A program made the translations under genes and the position numbers. The notes beneath the pieces are model-generated. The model saw only the letters and a list, made by a program, of their open reading frames with translations. It had not been told where the DNA came from and ran no database searches. Source: Ixodes scapularis (lineage: Eukaryota; Arthropoda; Arachnida; Ixodida; Ixodidae). Taken from it: a stretch of 64,000 nt of DNA. Below, piece by piece: positions 61,150 through 64,000 of this stretch (positions are counted from its first letter, which is position 1; each line of letters begins with the position of its first letter). The stretch is from NCBI RefSeq assembly GCF_016920785.2, contig NW_024609836.1, forward strand, positions 12,740,018-12,804,017, read 5' to 3'.

Positions 61150-64000
61150 TTACAGGTGGATCGCCCACCAAGCCTCGAGGCTCCGCTTCGTGCACGCCAC
61201 AAAATTAGTTTCTTCTGTAAATCCAAGCGCTTGCTCAATCCGAGTATCGACGCCTGCTACAGGTTCCAGTGCTGGACATTTCAGAAGCAAATGTTGTAAA
61301 GTTTCGTCCGCATCACCACATGCACTGCACAGCACGTCCGTTACGTTGGTGTCATATCTTCTTCTGTACAAACGGGTACGCAAGGCACCACCGCGGGCTT
61401 CGGTGAGGAGCCGACTTCCCAACGTATTTCCACACCAGTGGATAGGAGCGACGTCGGTCTTGTAAGACGCGTAGAGGTGCATATTTGAATGTTCTTGCAT
61501 GTCTGCCCTCCAGCGGTCTGCCTCGACAGTCTTTATCTGCCCTCTAACCTTGGCTGCCCAGTCTTTCTTTGTCGATGGCTTGTCGGTCATTGAGAAGGCA
61601 TCGTACTTTGTTCCAAGTCGAATGACTTGGAACAAAGTATGGCGCCTCCACGTTGTGTGTAAGTTTTTTAGATGTAGGTATACGAAAAGTCTTCTTGCCC
61701 AGCAGTCTCCATTTATATGTGGAAGTTGGGCATAATATTCAAGTTTGCTGCTGGCTTCATGTGCCTCGAAAGAGGACCATCCGAGATCTCCTTGAACAAG
61801 TTAATTGGCAACCCTGCTGTGGCATCCCAGTCCCTGGCGTCCAATCTCTCTTTGTCGTCTTTCAATGGATTCTCGGATCTCGCTGGGTGTACACGTAACA
61901 GTATTGGCGAAAGTCAATCCTGGTACAGCGACCGCTTTCCAACGTTTTTCAGTTACTAGATACCGGTCACAGCTCCAAAGACTTTTTCGACGCAGCATGT
62001 TTCGCTTTCTTAGTGCCAATGCCTTGAGATTTTCATTGTGTTCCGTTAGATAATTTTCGGAACAGGTCAGTGTAACACCGAGGTATCTGTATCGGGTACT
62101 AAGAGGAAGTGCTTTCTCCTGGATGGTAAGGGATTCAAGGCCCTCGCCCTGCCCGGAAACCAGCACCACGGCTGACTTACTGGCATTGAAATGCAGTCGA
62201 AGCTGAGCCGCTTCTGCTTCGCAGGTTGTCAGCAGTACCTTCATGTCTGCCACGTTGTCGGTTATCAGCACAAGATCGTCGGCAAAGCCAAGACCAGGGA
62301 GTCACCATTTAACCATGTCTTCGTGCTGCATGTGTTGTAGGGTGAAACCGATTCCCGTTTTTTCCAGTGCCATCTCTATGCCGGACGTATATAGCATATA
62401 CAGAACAGGGGATTACGGGCAGCCCTGACGTAGTCCCCTGTGCACCCGAACATCCCCAGATGTGGTCCCGTTGAATGTTGCCATTACGTGGTTTCCATCA
62501 TAGAGACGCTGGATAAGTCTCACCCAGGGTTCCGGCATATCGAGTTGTTGTAGCCTCCTCATTAGCAACGTATGTGGTACACAGTCGTAGGCTTTGGCTG
62601 TCCAAAAAGCAACATATAAAATTTCGCTTTTCCGCCCGAGCGATCTCTATGCATTGAGTTAGAGTGAACAAGTTGTCCTCTAGTCGACGATCCCTACGAA
62701 AACCGTTTTGTAGTTCCGTAAGAACCCCAGCGTCTTCGGCTCAAGATGAGATTCGCCAATCGATAATTGTCGCAAACACCCTGTATGCCACAGCCGTGAC
62801 AGTAAGTGCGCGGTAGTCACACAGATGTTGTTTGTTGCCACCTTTCTTGAAAATGAACGTTACTCGACCGCGCCTCCAATCACTTGGTATTGGCTCTTCG
62901 CCGCGAATTATTCGAGTAAACAGGTGTGCTAAATGTTCTCGTGAGTCTGGTCTCAAGTTCTTCAACACCTTTGCTGATCTTCCGTCTAATCCCTGAGAAG
63001 TATTCCCGCTAAACCGCGTGAGTGCGCGATCGACTTGCACCCGTCCCACTAGGGTTGTAATATCATCAGTAGATGTCGATAGTGTGAGGCTTTCGGCGAG
63101 CAGACTCTGATTCCTCATTTCTTCTGGCGAGCTTGCAACATACGTAACACCAAAAAGGATTACAAGTTGTTGCTCAAGCAATTCCCCAATATGCTGAACT
63201 GGACATCCACTGTCGTAATCCAGCAGTTCTGGATCTTTGTCTTTGCCGTCTAGCGAAGCTATATATCTCCAGAACTTTTTTTACTGCTTTCTTTCCGCCG
63301 TTTCTTATGTCCGCCATCACCTCACACTCATGTGCTTGTTTTTTCGCTTCTACCATATCTTGCGTCTCTGCTTTGCACTTGTGATACTCTTTCCATAGTT
63401 GTAGAGTCACGGGATCCTTTCCAAGAGTCTTTAACGCATGTCTGTGTCGCCGGTAAGCGTCTTGTCGTATATGAATAGATTTCTTGATCTCTAAATCTCA
63501 CCACGACACGAGTTTTCGTTTTCCTTTGGCACTCTTCACGGTGGAGTATTTAGCAATGATTATTCTAAGCTCTTTTGCATAATCATCATAACTGAGTGCT
63601 TGCACGCGCCGAGTACTTTCGTCAAAGTTTTGAACGACAGCATCTATGTCTTCCTCGTGTAGCCGGGTTATAGTTTTGCGCGGTTTGCTATGTCGAGTTT
63701 TTTTAACAGTGCCAAAGTGTAAAAAAATGCAGTTGTGGTCACTGCTGATGCTCCACGTGCCCTCTTCATCAACAACTATCTTCTGAAGATGATTCCCAAG
63801 TCTATTTGACGCGAGCGCATAGTCTATGCAGGTCCGTCGGTCTCACACAGTCCACGTATGTTGTCCCTTACAGCCTTCTCTTAAATTCAAGATCTGCAAG
63901 TCAAGGTTCTCCGCCAGCTGTCTCATCATTCTGCCGTTGTTATCTTGATGAAAATAATCCCTGGAGAAGGGGAACAAGAGGGACAATGGACAAACAAATA
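61150..64000 (-). pseudogene. LINE (R1/I/jockey-like) endonuclease-RT, decayed, cut by window end
   Basis: Minus strand. The endonuclease end is near 63990-63700 (QDNNGRMMRQLAENLDLQIL, HTWTV, SSDHNCIFLHFG). The linker is at 63410-63180 (LWKEYHKCKAETQDMVEAKK). RT runs from 63181 with RFSGNTSQGLDGRSAKVLKN, PSDWRRGRVTFIFKKGG and DYRALTVTAVAYRVF. QNGFRRDRRLEDNLFTLTQC and the catalytic FADDLVLITDN (about 62295-62262) follow, then RYRYLGVTLT. The C-terminal zinc-like CSACGDADETLQHLLLKC is at about 61330-61280, ending EAWWAIHL and stop at 61150. An in-frame TAA interrupts the GLRQGCP box near 62415 and frames shift elsewhere. An intact copy would nick DNA and reverse-transcribe itself. Clade not certain. 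Confidence 0.75.

Overview
The window is eukaryotic nuclear DNA made almost entirely of transposable elements. It fits a hard tick (Ixodidae): the serial BEN-domain and TNP2-like transposase genes, the GIY-YIG Penelope element and the 'TTAGAGCGCAGCTCTT ... AAGAGCTGCGCTCTAA' repeat family are all familiar from tick genomes. That assignment rests on recalled family resemblance, not on a search. There are no bacterial operons, CRISPR arrays or rRNA genes, and I recognise no intact ordinary host gene.

Layout. 1-7.9 kb: anonymous DNA with a decayed hAT (ZMYM1-like) transposase (2.2-3.1 kb), a GTCACGTGACC-rich repeat and two copies of one dispersed repeat. 7.9-11.2 kb: a large foldback element with arms of about 0.9-1 kb enclosing remnants of a conserved 'SDGG...CDGIGG' protein. 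12-18.5 kb: a possible first exon, a LINE scrap, a short CRE/E-box palindrome repeat, a TNP2-like C-terminal fragment, MITEs and a tandem duplication of a small coding segment. 18.5-26.8 kb: an old, dead Ty3-type retrotransposon split by a young Mag-type Ty3 element (20376-25304) with an intact Gag-Pol frame. 27.5-32.8 kb: a foldback element whose right tip was hit by a second Ty3 element (28337-32817), intact except for one in-frame TAA. 33-34 kb: a 1,089-bp hAT-like element with 8-bp target duplications.

36.9-48.7 kb holds the nearest thing to genes: a TNP2-like transposase gene (minus strand) and a BEN-domain gene (plus strand) sharing a ~400-bp intergenic region. Both keep splice signals but carry frame defects. 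The first contains two nested insertions; the second carries a Penelope-like element (42803-45084) in an intron. 48.8-54.3 kb: a minisatellite, a 5'-truncated Tx1/L1-like LINE, and a 1.1-kb array of palindromic TGACGTCA and TCACGTGA sites. 54272-59545: a third Ty3 element with both ORFs open and LTRs differing at one position, probably the youngest insertion here. 59.6-64 kb: a LINE endonuclease scrap and, on the minus strand, a decayed LINE fused directly to an intronless, frameshifted copy of part of a GRIPAP1/GRASP1-like coding sequence.

The insertions can be ordered. The Mag element is younger than the Ty3 relic it splits; the second Ty3 element is younger than its foldback host; the Penelope element and the T-run insertion are younger than the genes they interrupt. 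Element termini were set by matching LTRs, inverted repeats and target-site duplications read directly from the sequence.
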